From assembly GCF_000332155.1 (NCBI RefSeq), contig NZ_KB235903.1, positions 549,315-613,314 on the forward strand: a stretch of DNA of 64,000 bases, given 5' to 3'. Position 1 is the first letter of the stretch; every line of letters begins with the position of its first letter. This document shows positions 44,998-52,602 of this stretch, in pieces. The DNA is from Kamptonema formosum PCC 6407. Its GTDB lineage: Bacteria > Cyanobacteriota > Cyanobacteriia > Cyanobacteriales > Microcoleaceae. Both the position numbers and the translations under genes were made by a program. The notes under the pieces are model-generated. The model had not been told where the DNA came from, did not search any database, and was given only the letters and a program-made list of their open reading frames with translations.

Positions 44998-45951
44998 ATG
45001 AGAAATCTTATTAAAGCCAATGTAATTTTACAAAGGATTTTGCTTCCGCCTCAAGTTTTACATTGGAAAACACCTCTATTAATCAGTCTGTTTTTCTTCC
45101 TGTTCTCAGCCTTAGAAATTAAGAATAAAGCACTCAAGGATACTCTAGCTGATTGTAGCTGGCTATTTTTGACAATTGGGATTGGTTGGCGGACAAGTCA
45201 GGAGCCATTTATCATCTCTGGAATTAGTCTTAGTCCTTGGATTACAGGAGCATTAATTAGCGGGTTTTTATCAGTAAATTTGACTCCCGATCGCCAATCT
45301 TTAGCTGTTATCTTTTGGCCCTTGATTTCAATATGTCTTGCTGTTATAATTAAATTTATTCGTTCAGGGGCAAAATTGCAACCTCATCCCCCCTTAATTC
45401 GCCCAATATTTTTAGTGATAATTCTGACTAATACTCTTCTAACTTGTTTTCTCGCATTTCATTTTATAATTCAAGACTGGCTACAAGAATATCCGAGCGT
45501 GCTAGCCGAGGATTTCACTAAGAGCGGTTTCGTTGTCAATTTCAAGCCGCCATCCCTCAATAATTCTAGAGGTATGACTATGCTTAAAGTAATGGAAAAT
45601 CAACTGAGACTTAAAACTCGAAAAAGATCGTGGCAAAAAGTAGAAGAATGGCTAATTGCCGTGAGTAGGAAACAAGTTTCTCTGCGAAATCAGATGTTTA
45701 AAAATATCTCTCCTCTTGCAGAAAACTCGAAGTGGGATATAGAAACTTATGTAATCCAAGGGCAATCTCTTTATAAAATAGAATTTTTGGCAAGATGGCT
45801 TGGGCCTACTACCAAACCGGGAGGATATACCCTGAGCAAATATTGTGAGGTAGCGAAGGTATCAAATAGAGCAACTGTTAATTGCGATCCAATTAAGATA
45901 TATAATCCTACTAGGAAAATAGACATAATTAAAGGAGTAAACCAAGTATGA
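44998..45951 (+). CDS. fraD: filament integrity protein FraD
   Basis: 317 residues. Four or five membrane segments in the first ~160 residues (including PLLISLFFFLFSALEI and LVIILTNTLLTCFLAFHFII), followed by a soluble, probably periplasmic C-terminal half. In Anabaena FraD (~340 residues) is a septal junction plug component required for intercellular molecular exchange. Recognition rests mainly on topology, length and position between fraC and fraE. Its stop overlaps the start of fraE by four bases (ATGA). Confidence 0.8.
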   Translation: MRNLIKANVILQRILLPPQVLHWKTPLLISLFFFLFSALEIKNKALKDTLADCSWLFLTIGIGWRTSQEPFIISGISLSPWITGALISGFLSVNLTPDRQSLAVIFWPLISICLAVIIKFIRSGAKLQPHPPLIRPIFLVIILTNTLLTCFLAFHFIIQDWLQEYPSVLAEDFTKSGFVVNFKPPSLNNSRGMTMLKVMENQLRLKTRKRSWQKVEEWLIAVSRKQVSLRNQMFKNISPLAENSKWDIETYVIQGQSLYKIEFLARWLGPTTKPGGYTLSKYCEVAKVSNRATVNCDPIKIYNPTRKIDIIKGVNQV

Positions 45952-46721
45952 ATGTGAGTAGAATCTTCACTATTGCCCTTAATGTTTTTTGGGAAGTGAT
46001 TCGCGATCGTATTCTTTACCTAATTGTTTTTTTTGCTGTGTTAATGGGGGCCGCCGTGAGGTTTATCCCAGAACTAGCAGCGACAGCAGAGAGAAAAATC
46101 ATCTTAGATATTGGCATGGCTGCTATTGGAGTTTTGGGCTTAGTTGTTACAGTTTTTGTCTCCACTGGGCTTGTTAATAAAGAAATCGAAAAACGGACGG
46201 TTTATGTCTTAGTGGCTAAACCGATTTCGCGCTCAGAATTGATAGTTGGTAAGCATATAGGATTATCAATTGTGCTGGCTGTGCTGGTAGCGGGAATGAC
46301 TCTTATTTATATAACCATCCTAAGTTTAAGTCAAATTTCTTACCCACTAGGAAGCATTTTAATTGCCACCTTATTTGTCTGGATAGAGTTGTCTCTGCTA
46401 ACAGCAGTAGGGATTCTCTTTGGTGTATTTACAAGTTCGCTACTGGCAACTTTGCTGACGTTTGGAGTTTATTTGATGGGGCACTCAACCCGCGATTTAG
46501 TAGCGCTAGGCAAGTTAACCAAAAATCCTACTATTGAGCAATTAATGATGGGGCTGTATCTGGTTTTACCCGACTTAGCACGGCTAAATCTAAGAAATGA
46601 TGCTGTTTACGGTCAAATACTGCATATAGTTGCTTTAATCACTAATGCTGGCTATGGTTTGCTGTACATAGTGCTGGTGTTGTCAATTGCGATCGCAGTC
46701 TTCTCGCGGCGGGAATTTTAA
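45948..46721 (+). CDS. fraE: filament integrity protein FraE, ABC-2 type permease
   Basis: 257 residues with six membrane segments. IFTIALNVFWEVIRDRILYL at the start, then GLVNKEIEKRTVYVLVAKPI and SRSELIVGKHIGLSIVLAVL, are those of the ABC-2 permease family to which FraE belongs. In Anabaena FraE is required for filament integrity and heterocyst pole formation. The start overlaps the fraD stop (ATGA), which indicates translational coupling. The partner ATPase is not next to it, as in Anabaena. Confidence 0.85.
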   Translation: MNVSRIFTIALNVFWEVIRDRILYLIVFFAVLMGAAVRFIPELAATAERKIILDIGMAAIGVLGLVVTVFVSTGLVNKEIEKRTVYVLVAKPISRSELIVGKHIGLSIVLAVLVAGMTLIYITILSLSQISYPLGSILIATLFVWIELSLLTAVGILFGVFTSSLLATLLTFGVYLMGHSTRDLVALGKLTKNPTIEQLMMGLYLVLPDLARLNLRNDAVYGQILHIVALITNAGYGLLYIVLVLSIAIAVFSRREF

Positions 46722-46767
46722 GATATAATGGAAAGGAATTAATCTGAACATTGCTGACAAAAACAGC

Positions 46768-46796
46768 TTGTAAATTGCCCTTTTTGGTGGTATAAT
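46768..46796 (+). promoter_or_regulatory. candidate sigma-70-type promoter of larE
   Basis: TTGTAA (46768-46773), a 17-base spacer and a perfect TATAAT (46791-46796), 77 bp before the larE ATG. Seen by eye only; no transcription data. Confidence 0.5.
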
Positions 46797-46872
46797 AGCC
46801 CCTAGAGGGCAAAGTTAGGTTAGTGATGAGTAAGTCAGAAAAAAGAAAAAATAATGAAATTATTTTGAAATT

Positions 46873-47688
46873 ATGCTAACAGAAAAATTAGAACAACTAC
46901 AAACCATATTTAGTCAGATGGATCGGGCTTTAATTGCCTACTCAGGTGGAATTGATAGTACCTTAGTCGCAAAAATTGCTTTTGATATGCTCGGCAATCG
47001 CGCCTTAGCTGTTACAGCAGTTTCCCCATCTTTATTACCAGAAGATTTGGAAGATGCCCGCATTCAAGCCTTATCAATTGGAATTGCCCATGAGGAAGTG
47101 CAAACTCAAGAAATGGCTAATCCCAATTACACTTCTAACCCAGTTAATCGGTGTTATTTCTGCAAAAGTGAATTGCACGATACCCTCAAACCTTTAGCAA
47201 TTGAACGAGGTTATTCTTATGTAGTAGATGGCGTTAATGCTGATGATTTAAAAGATTATCGTCCGGGAATTCAAGCTGCAAAGGAAAGAGGGGCGAGATC
47301 GCCTTTAGCAGAAGTAGGTGTTACTAAATTAGAAGTGCGGCAATTGGCAAAAGAATTGGGTTTGCCTTGGTGGGATAAACCCGCACAACCTTGTCTGAGT
47401 TCCCGCTTTCCTTACGGTGAAGAAATTACGGTTTGGAAGTTACAAAGAGTGGGACGTGCTGAGAGGTATTTGCGGCAGTTGGGATTAAAGAATCTGAGGG
47501 TAAGATCTGAGGGAGATACGGCGCGGATTGAGTTACCAGCGGAGGAAATTAAGGAGTTTGTATTGGGTGTGGATTTGTCGGGAATTGTGGCAATGTTTCA
47601 GGAGTTTGGTTTTGTTTATGTGACTCTAGATTTGGAGGGCTATCGCAGTGGAAAATTGAATCAACTACTTTTAACTGTTAATAGTTAG
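46873..47688 (+). CDS. larE: LarE-type ATP-dependent sulfur transferase
   Basis: 271 residues. PP-loop motif AYSGGIDSTLVAK (residues 22-34) for ATP/adenylation. The LarE family segment VDGVNADDLKDYRPG and the Cys-containing KPAQPCLSSRFPYG follow. LarE activates pyridinium dicarboxylate and inserts sulfur during synthesis of the nickel-pincer (NPN) cofactor. The protein has exactly three cysteines, Cys94 and Cys97 (NRCYFCK) and Cys174, a pattern reported for LarE proteins that carry an iron-sulfur cluster instead of sacrificing a single cysteine. larB and larC are not in the window. Confidence 0.88.
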   Translation: MLTEKLEQLQTIFSQMDRALIAYSGGIDSTLVAKIAFDMLGNRALAVTAVSPSLLPEDLEDARIQALSIGIAHEEVQTQEMANPNYTSNPVNRCYFCKSELHDTLKPLAIERGYSYVVDGVNADDLKDYRPGIQAAKERGARSPLAEVGVTKLEVRQLAKELGLPWWDKPAQPCLSSRFPYGEEITVWKLQRVGRAERYLRQLGLKNLRVRSEGDTARIELPAEEIKEFVLGVDLSGIVAMFQEFGFVYVTLDLEGYRSGKLNQLLLTVNS

Positions 47689-48076
47689 TTGTTGGTGGTT
47701 AGTGGTTAGTTGGTATTTGTTGGTGGGTAGTTGTTAGTGGTTAGTGGTTGTTAGTTAGTTGATAGTTGTCATTGCGTTGGCGTAGCCTGCGCGTAGCGCT
47801 TACGCAGTGAAGCAATCCCCAACCCTTTGCTAAAGCGTTAAAGTCTGTGATTTCTGCTTTAGCACTATCGAAGTAAGCTATTACGCATCTAATAAATCGA
47901 ATACAAAGACGGGCAGGATGCCCATCCCACAAGAAGCTTATAAAAACTGACTGTCAAATTAGATGGGTAGCAGCTTAATCTTAATCTATTGCGATTGCTT
48001 CGCTACGCTCGCAATGACAACTATCAACTAACCACTACCAACTAACAGCTAACCACTAACCACTAACCACTAACTA
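47682..48076. repeat. heptamer arrays and a 279-bp element with 23-bp inverted ends
   Basis: TTAGTGG/TTAGTTG heptamers begin at the larE stop (47682-47760) and return, inverted, at 48022-48080 up to the moaC stop. Perfect 23-bp inverted repeats lie at 47754-47776 and 48010-48032. Inside is an 87-bp segment (47874-47960) almost identical to 57937-58018. There is no gene in this 388-bp space. Confidence 0.82.
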
Positions 48077-48595
48077 TTAACTATTAACAAAATCCCCAGA
48101 TTTACCACCTGTCTTACTTACCAATCGAATTGATTCTATCTGGATCGACTTTTCCAAAGCCTTCGCCATATCGTACAACGTCAGCGCGGCCACCGAAACC
48201 GCCGTCAAAGCTTCCATTTCCACACCTGTTTCCGCCTTGGTTTTGATCTCAGCGCGAATTTGATACCCCGGTAACTCGGCATCTGGTATCACCTGAACTT
48301 CTATTTTTTGCAGGGGCAAGGGATGGCAGAGGGGAATCAATTGTGCAGTTTGCTTGGCCCCCATGATGCCAGCGAGTCTTGCGGTTCCCAAGACATCGCC
48401 TTTGGGGGCATTGCCAGCTTGAATTGCGGCAAATGTCTCCGGTGACATCCGTACCTGGGCGGCGGCTACGGCTTGGCGGAGGGTGGGGGTTTTGGCTGAA
48501 ACGTCCACCATTTGGGCTTCGCCGCGTTCGTCTAGATGAGTTAGTTGACTCTCTGTGGGCAATTTAGAAGAATTTTGCTGGAGGTCTTGCGTCAT
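48077..48595 (-). CDS. moaC: cyclic pyranopterin monophosphate synthase
   Basis: 172 residues. [18 protein letters not shown] at the start, [20 protein letters not shown] with CHPLPL, then [20 protein letters not shown] with MAKAL and a C-terminal GGKSGDF are the conserved MoaC motifs. It converts the MoaA product to cyclic pyranopterin monophosphate in molybdenum cofactor synthesis. The usual partner genes are not in the window. The gene ends inside a heptamer repeat. Confidence 0.95.
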   Translation of the reverse strand: MTQDLQQNSSKLPTESQLTHLDERGEAQMVDVSAKTPTLRQAVAAAQVRMSPETFAAIQAGNAPKGDVLGTARLAGIMGAKQTAQLIPLCHPLPLQKIEVQVIPDAELPGYQIRAEIKTKAETGVEMEALTAVSVAALTLYDMAKALEKSIQIESIRLVSKTGGKSGDFVNS

Positions 48596-48672
48596 TTTGG
48601 AAGTTGTGTTATTATTAATTTTGGTGTGAAAAAGACTTTTGGGTTGAAAAATCCAAAATCTGAAATCAACCA

Positions 48673-48745
48673 GGGCTTGTAGCTTAGTGGATAGAGTGCA
48701 TGGCTACGGACCATGAGGTCGGGGGTTCGAATCCCTCCAAGCCCG
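48673..48745 (+). tRNA. tRNA-Arg (anticodon ACG)
   Basis: 73 nt folding into a complete cloverleaf: acceptor GGGCTTG/CAAGCCC, D-arm with AGTGGATA loop, anticodon arm CATGG-CTACGGA-CCATG with anticodon ACG, five-base variable loop AGGTC, T-arm with TTCGAAT loop, discriminator G. The CCA end is not encoded (GTTTT follows). The ACG anticodon, deaminated to ICG, reads CGU/CGC/CGA. Confidence 0.96.
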
Positions 48746-48826
48746 TTTTAAATTAAAAATGAAAAACTAAAAATGGCGAAAACCATTTTAATTGTCTTTT
48801 GATTTTTAATTTCACATTTTTGATTT

Positions 48827-50167
48827 TTAATTCTTCAGGGCGTAGACATCTTTACCTTGACCGAGGGAGAACCTTAGAGAGTGGGGTAAATCTTTGCTGG
48901 ATTTGGTGATAAACAGGATTGTAGCGAAGATAGCGAGTATGCAGGCGATCGCGAACATATTTCTATAACCGAAAAATTCTGCGACTAAGCCTAGTGTAGG
49001 GCCTGCGATCGCAATTCCCAAATCAAACCCACCCACACACAAGGAGAACAGACGACCTCGTTCGTGAGGTTCGCACCTGTCCGCCATTAGCGTTACCATC
49101 ATCGGAACTACTGTTCCGCCACCAATACCTTCAAACAAGGCTGCTAGCAAAAAGGCATTGCTGCTATTGGCCGTACACATAACTATCATAGAAAGAGCAT
49201 AGCAGACCAAGCCGCCACTAATAAAGATGCCGCGACCGTAGCGATCGGAAGCTTTGCCGGTGGGTAAACGGATCGCGAAACTGGCGATCGCGGCCATCGA
49301 GTAAAATAGTCCTGGATTTAAATTTACCTTTGTCTGCTGTAAAAACAAAGGCATAAATGTACTCACAGCCCCAAATACCAAACCAACGGACATCAAAACT
49401 AAAGCGGGAATGCGAACGCGAGGGTTCCAAAGCATTTGAAAATAAGACAAAATCTCATTAGATTTTTGAGTTTTGATTTGAGATTTTTGCTTAATCTTGG
49501 AAGTATCTATATAACCAGGTTCCCAAACCTGGTAAGTGCAAATTAAAGCCAACATTCCTAGACTAGAAGACATCATAAACAAAGGTGTATAACCCACCCA
49601 AGCTTGTAAATATCCGCCAATAGCCGGCCCAATAGCGATACCAACCGGAGTAATCAAACTCATATAGCCAATTAATTCTCCCCTGCGTCCTTCCGGGGAT
49701 AAATCTGTCACCAAGGCGCTATAACCAGTGCTAAAAGCGGCAATACTAATGCCATGAAAAGCCCGAATTACTAGCAACAAAGGGATTGATGTTACAAATA
49801 AATAACCCATTGGCGCGAGTTCTGCTACTAACGCACCCACAAGTAAAACCAGCTTTCTACCCCTAGTATCGGCCATCGGCCCCAACCAAGGTCGTGATAG
49901 CAATAGTCCGATGGCAAAAGCGCCCATGACTAAGCCAATTTGCTGATTTGTACCGCCCACATATTGGACGTAAAGGGGCAAAGTTGGCAGTAAGGAACCT
50001 AAGCTACACCAAAATAATAGACCTGAAATGAATAACATTTGCAGGCTACGCCTTCGTTGGGGGTCAAGGGTGCTAAAAACGTTCAATTGACAAATTCCTG
50101 TTGATTTTGATTTTATCAGGTTATGACTGGGGGTCGCGATCGCACTTCCTACCTTTGACTCACCCAA
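48827..50167 (-). CDS. major facilitator superfamily drug/metabolite transporter
   Basis: 446 residues with 12 predicted membrane segments. The MFS loop 2-3 motif is visible as RPWLGPMADTRGRKLVLLVG, and GELIGYMSLITPVGIAIGPAI is the motif C-like segment of drug/H+ antiporters. The substrate is unknown. The coordinates begin at a TTG (50167); the family usually starts near LNVFSTLDPQRRRS, so a TTG at 50086 (28th codon) is a likely alternative and would remove a non-conserved leader. Confidence 0.82.
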   Translation of the reverse strand: MGESKVGSAIATPSHNLIKSKSTGICQLNVFSTLDPQRRRSLQMLFISGLLFWCSLGSLLPTLPLYVQYVGGTNQQIGLVMGAFAIGLLLSRPWLGPMADTRGRKLVLLVGALVAELAPMGYLFVTSIPLLLVIRAFHGISIAAFSTGYSALVTDLSPEGRRGELIGYMSLITPVGIAIGPAIGGYLQAWVGYTPLFMMSSSLGMLALICTYQVWEPGYIDTSKIKQKSQIKTQKSNEILSYFQMLWNPRVRIPALVLMSVGLVFGAVSTFMPLFLQQTKVNLNPGLFYSMAAIASFAIRLPTGKASDRYGRGIFISGGLVCYALSMIVMCTANSSNAFLLAALFEGIGGGTVVPMMVTLMADRCEPHERGRLFSLCVGGFDLGIAIAGPTLGLVAEFFGYRNMFAIACILAIFATILFITKSSKDLPHSLRFSLGQGKDVYALKN

Positions 50168-50348
50168 TCGGGTGAATTGGGATAGCCTGGGTGAAGTCGC
50201 CGTGTCCTAAGTGCTACTTCTACTTTGTAACAAACTTTGAGGGATTTAGGAATGTAGATGCGATCGCGTACCTGCTAATTTAATGATTATCGAAACTAGA
50301 ATAAACTTGAACCTCTTGCTATAATTAGTAAAATTGAGGATAAAAATT

Positions 50349-50525
50349 ATGCAGCCAGAAGAATATTTTGACTTTCTTAATCCCGAAGATATCCGGGTTA
50401 AAGGAACGCGAGTTGGCATTGAACATATACTCTCTGAATACATCCACAATGGCAAACCTCCTGAAGAAATAGCCAAACAGTTTCGCACTGTCACGCTGGC
50501 TCAAACAAAATATCCCAGCGATTGA
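50349..50525 (+). pseudogene. DUF433 family protein truncated by a repeat element
   Basis: The visible product of 58 residues starts MQPEEYFDFLNPEDIRVKGT and continues with RVGIEHILSEYIHNGKPPEE to FRTVTLAQ. This is the first part of DUF433, a small antitoxin-like family. After FRTVTLAQ the frame runs into unrelated bases and stops at 50525, where an F-family palindrome (50525-50575) begins; the last ~20 residues of a normal DUF433 protein are missing. The usual toxin partner (a PIN-like/Mut7-C-like protein) is not adjacent. Confidence 0.75.
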
Positions 50526-50577
50526 AATCGCGGCTACACAAACCAAGTCCGCCTACGCGGACTATACGCGGACTAAT
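50525..50577. repeat. F-family palindromic repeat (TCCGCCTACGCGGACT)
   Basis: ATCGCGGCTACACAAACC, then AAGTCCGCCTACGCGGACTA and a partial second TACGCGGACTA. Related copies: 20499-20550, 54327-54376 (inverted), 58851-58965. It abuts the truncated DUF433 gene. Confidence 0.82.
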
Positions 50578-50604
50578 AGGATTGATAGACTTTTGCTTTC
50601 TTGT

Positions 50605-51192
50605 TTAATCAACATCAATTCGCCTCAAAATCCACTCAACTGCTACCGCTAAATCTGCTGCAATAAAATCCGGTTTAGTATGATGCTGATATTCCCCACT
50701 GAGTACACTTTCACCATATCCCGTCTGCACTAAAATCCCTTGGCAACCAGCATTATGAGCCATATCAACATCAGTGGCTTTATCCCCCACCATAAAACTA
50801 TTTTGCAAGTCTAAATCCTGTTCCCAAGCTGCGGCTACTAACATCCCCGTGTTCGGTTTTCGCCAAGTAGTCCAGCGCGTAAATTCGGGGTTGATTCCGC
50901 CTTCTGGTTGACTCAAATAAGGACAATAATAAAGAGCATCTAATTTTGCGCCTGCTTCTATTTCTAACAAATTACAGAGACGTTGATGGAGTGCATCTAC
51001 GTGGCTAACTGGATAATAATCTCTGGCTGGACCAGACTGATTAGAAACTAGACAGCAAAATATTCCTCTGTCATTTAATTGACGTACTGCTTTAGCTACT
51101 CCCGGAATTAAGTTTAAGTCTTCAAGGCGGTGAATATATCCAGCTTCAATATTTAAAACTCCATCGCGGTCAAGAAAAACTGCTTGTTTCAT
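50605..51192 (-). CDS. gmhB: HAD-IIIA phosphatase, D-glycero-manno-heptose 1,7-bisphosphate 7-phosphatase-like
   Basis: 195 residues from the ATG at 51192. HAD motif I AVFLDRDGVLNIEAGYI, motif II LVSNQSGPAR, and motifs III/IV in WRKPNTGML and FMVGDKATDVDMAHNAG. Only one zinc-loop Cys region remains (ALYYCPYLSQPEGGI), shorter than in E. coli GmhB. It would remove the 7-phosphate in ADP-heptose synthesis for surface glycans, which fits the heptosyltransferase gene upstream. A longer frame to 51282 consists of translated TTAGTTG repeats and is not real. Confidence 0.82.
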   Translation of the reverse strand: MKQAVFLDRDGVLNIEAGYIHRLEDLNLIPGVAKAVRQLNDRGIFCCLVSNQSGPARDYYPVSHVDALHQRLCNLLEIEAGAKLDALYYCPYLSQPEGGINPEFTRWTTWRKPNTGMLVAAAWEQDLDLQNSFMVGDKATDVDMAHNAGCQGILVQTGYGESVLSGEYQHHTKPDFIAADLAVAVEWILRRIDVD

Positions 51193-51579
51193 TATACTTG
51201 TTAGTTGTTGGTTGTTAGTTGTTAGTTGTTGGTTGTTAGTTGTTGGTTGTGGTTTGTTATAGCACTTCGTGAAATCCATCACCAGAGTTAATAAAATGGA
51301 GACAATTAAACCAAGACTTACGCAAGTCGAAGTTAGAAACCAGGTTTCGACCTAGATATCTAGTTGAAAAGCAGGGTTTTTTAGAAAAAACCCGGTTTCT
51401 GCGCGGATTGTATAAATGTAAGCTGGGCGATCGAAAAAAATGTATGTAGATGATAGCTTAAGATGGTAGTCACCGATCGCCCACCCTACAAGTTATAGAA
51501 GTGTTTATTTATTAAGTTAACAGTTAACCATTAACAATTAACCGTTAACAGTTAACCGTTAACAGTTAACCATTAACAA
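51193..51579. repeat. repeat-filled gap: heptamers, GAAACCGGG-like element, GTTAACA array
   Basis: TTAGTTG/TTGGTTG units at 51197-51257; a diverged palindromic element at 51314-51407 (AGACTTACGCA, AAACCAGGTTTCG, AAACCCGGTTTCTG); fragments of a GATCG-CCCACCCTACAAGTTATA repeat around 51425-51510; and a GTTAACA/GTTAACC array at 51515-51582 that runs into the next gene's stop. No gene was seen. Confidence 0.75.
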
Positions 51580-52539
51580 TTACCCTCCCCAGACTTTTTT
51601 GAGAACGTCTTGAGGTGAAATGTCAGCCATTTTACCCGTAGGTGATTTGAGGCCAATAAAACGATCGCTCTTTGGCAATAACTTCGCTGGGTCAGTAGGC
51701 CCAAACAAGGCGATCGTATAAGTCTGAACTGCTACCGCTAAGTGCATCGGCGCACTGTCAGTACATAGCATCAAATTAGCAGCAGCGATCGCAGCGGCCA
51801 ACTTACCAATATCATCAGGCGCGATCGCCAACACCTGCGGACAAGACTCCACTAATTTGTCCACAAAAGCTGCATCCTCCGGCCCCTTAACCACCACCAC
51901 AGGCAAATTAGGCTGTCGCTGTTGTAAATCTTGAATAATCTGCTGCCATTTATCCACAGGGTAAATTTTGTCAATCCCCTTAGACAAAGCCAACTGACTA
52001 GAACCGCCGTGAATCAAAATGTAACCGCTATCTTTAATCCCTAAACGCTGCTGTTCCGCTTCAGCCCATTGTATGTCTTGCTTGGGGACATTAATTGCCA
52101 GGGGCGGACAGGGCGTATTAATATCAAAGCCTTGGAGTAAATCGTGATACATTTCCGCAGCATACTGCTCAGTTTTTAGCGGTATCGCGTCCGTCAGAAA
52201 AATAGAACCGCCGCCAGCATAGCCAACTCGCTTGTTAATACCAGTCAACCACAGCAGGAGTCCCACACTCCAGCGCTGTCCCAGGGAGATCACAGCTTCG
52301 TATTCGCGATCGCGGATAATACCCAGCAAGTTTCCCCAGTCAGCTAAAGCATTGCGGTCTTTAAAATCATAGGGGATAACTTCTTTGACAGACTTGCAGA
52401 CACGGTAGGCACCTTTGGCCCTTGGTTCCACGATCGCGTCAACCTGAGTATTCGGATAGAGTTGTTTTAAGCCATCCAGGGTAGGAAAAAACAAAATTTG
52501 ATCGCCAATCCCCCCAGGAACAAGGGCAACAATTCGCAT
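51580..52539 (-). CDS. glycosyltransferase family 9 (ADP-heptose:LPS heptosyltransferase-like)
   Basis: 319 residues. The N-terminal RIVALVPGGIGDQILFFPTL, the middle GYILIHGGSSQLALSKG and the C-terminal LMLCTDSAPMHLAVAVQTYT with IALFGPTDPAKLLP are the signature regions of family 9 GT-B heptosyltransferases. It would transfer heptose to a lipid A core or another surface glycan. The ATG at 52539 (MRIVAL) is preferred to the GTG at 52548. Together with gmhB it suggests a small heptose module. Confidence 0.88.
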   Translation of the reverse strand: MRIVALVPGGIGDQILFFPTLDGLKQLYPNTQVDAIVEPRAKGAYRVCKSVKEVIPYDFKDRNALADWGNLLGIIRDREYEAVISLGQRWSVGLLLWLTGINKRVGYAGGGSIFLTDAIPLKTEQYAAEMYHDLLQGFDINTPCPPLAINVPKQDIQWAEAEQQRLGIKDSGYILIHGGSSQLALSKGIDKIYPVDKWQQIIQDLQQRQPNLPVVVVKGPEDAAFVDKLVESCPQVLAIAPDDIGKLAAAIAAANLMLCTDSAPMHLAVAVQTYTIALFGPTDPAKLLPKSDRFIGLKSPTGKMADISPQDVLKKVWGG

Positions 52540-52602
52540 ATTAGTCACTTGAGCTTACCAACCGATATTCTAAAGGAAAAAATACTTATCAAATCAGGAT
52601 TT

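Noticed and set aside
48746-48826. Terminator hairpin after the tRNA gene
   Set aside because: The AT-rich ATTTTTAATT runs form only weak, imperfect pairing and recur elsewhere (39150, 58075) as simple repeats.
51193-51282. N-terminal extension of the GmhB-like phosphatase
   Set aside because: The additional residues are repeats of Asn-Asn-Gln-Gln-Leu-Thr, i.e. translated TTGTTAG heptamers; the HAD motif starts directly after the ATG at 51192.
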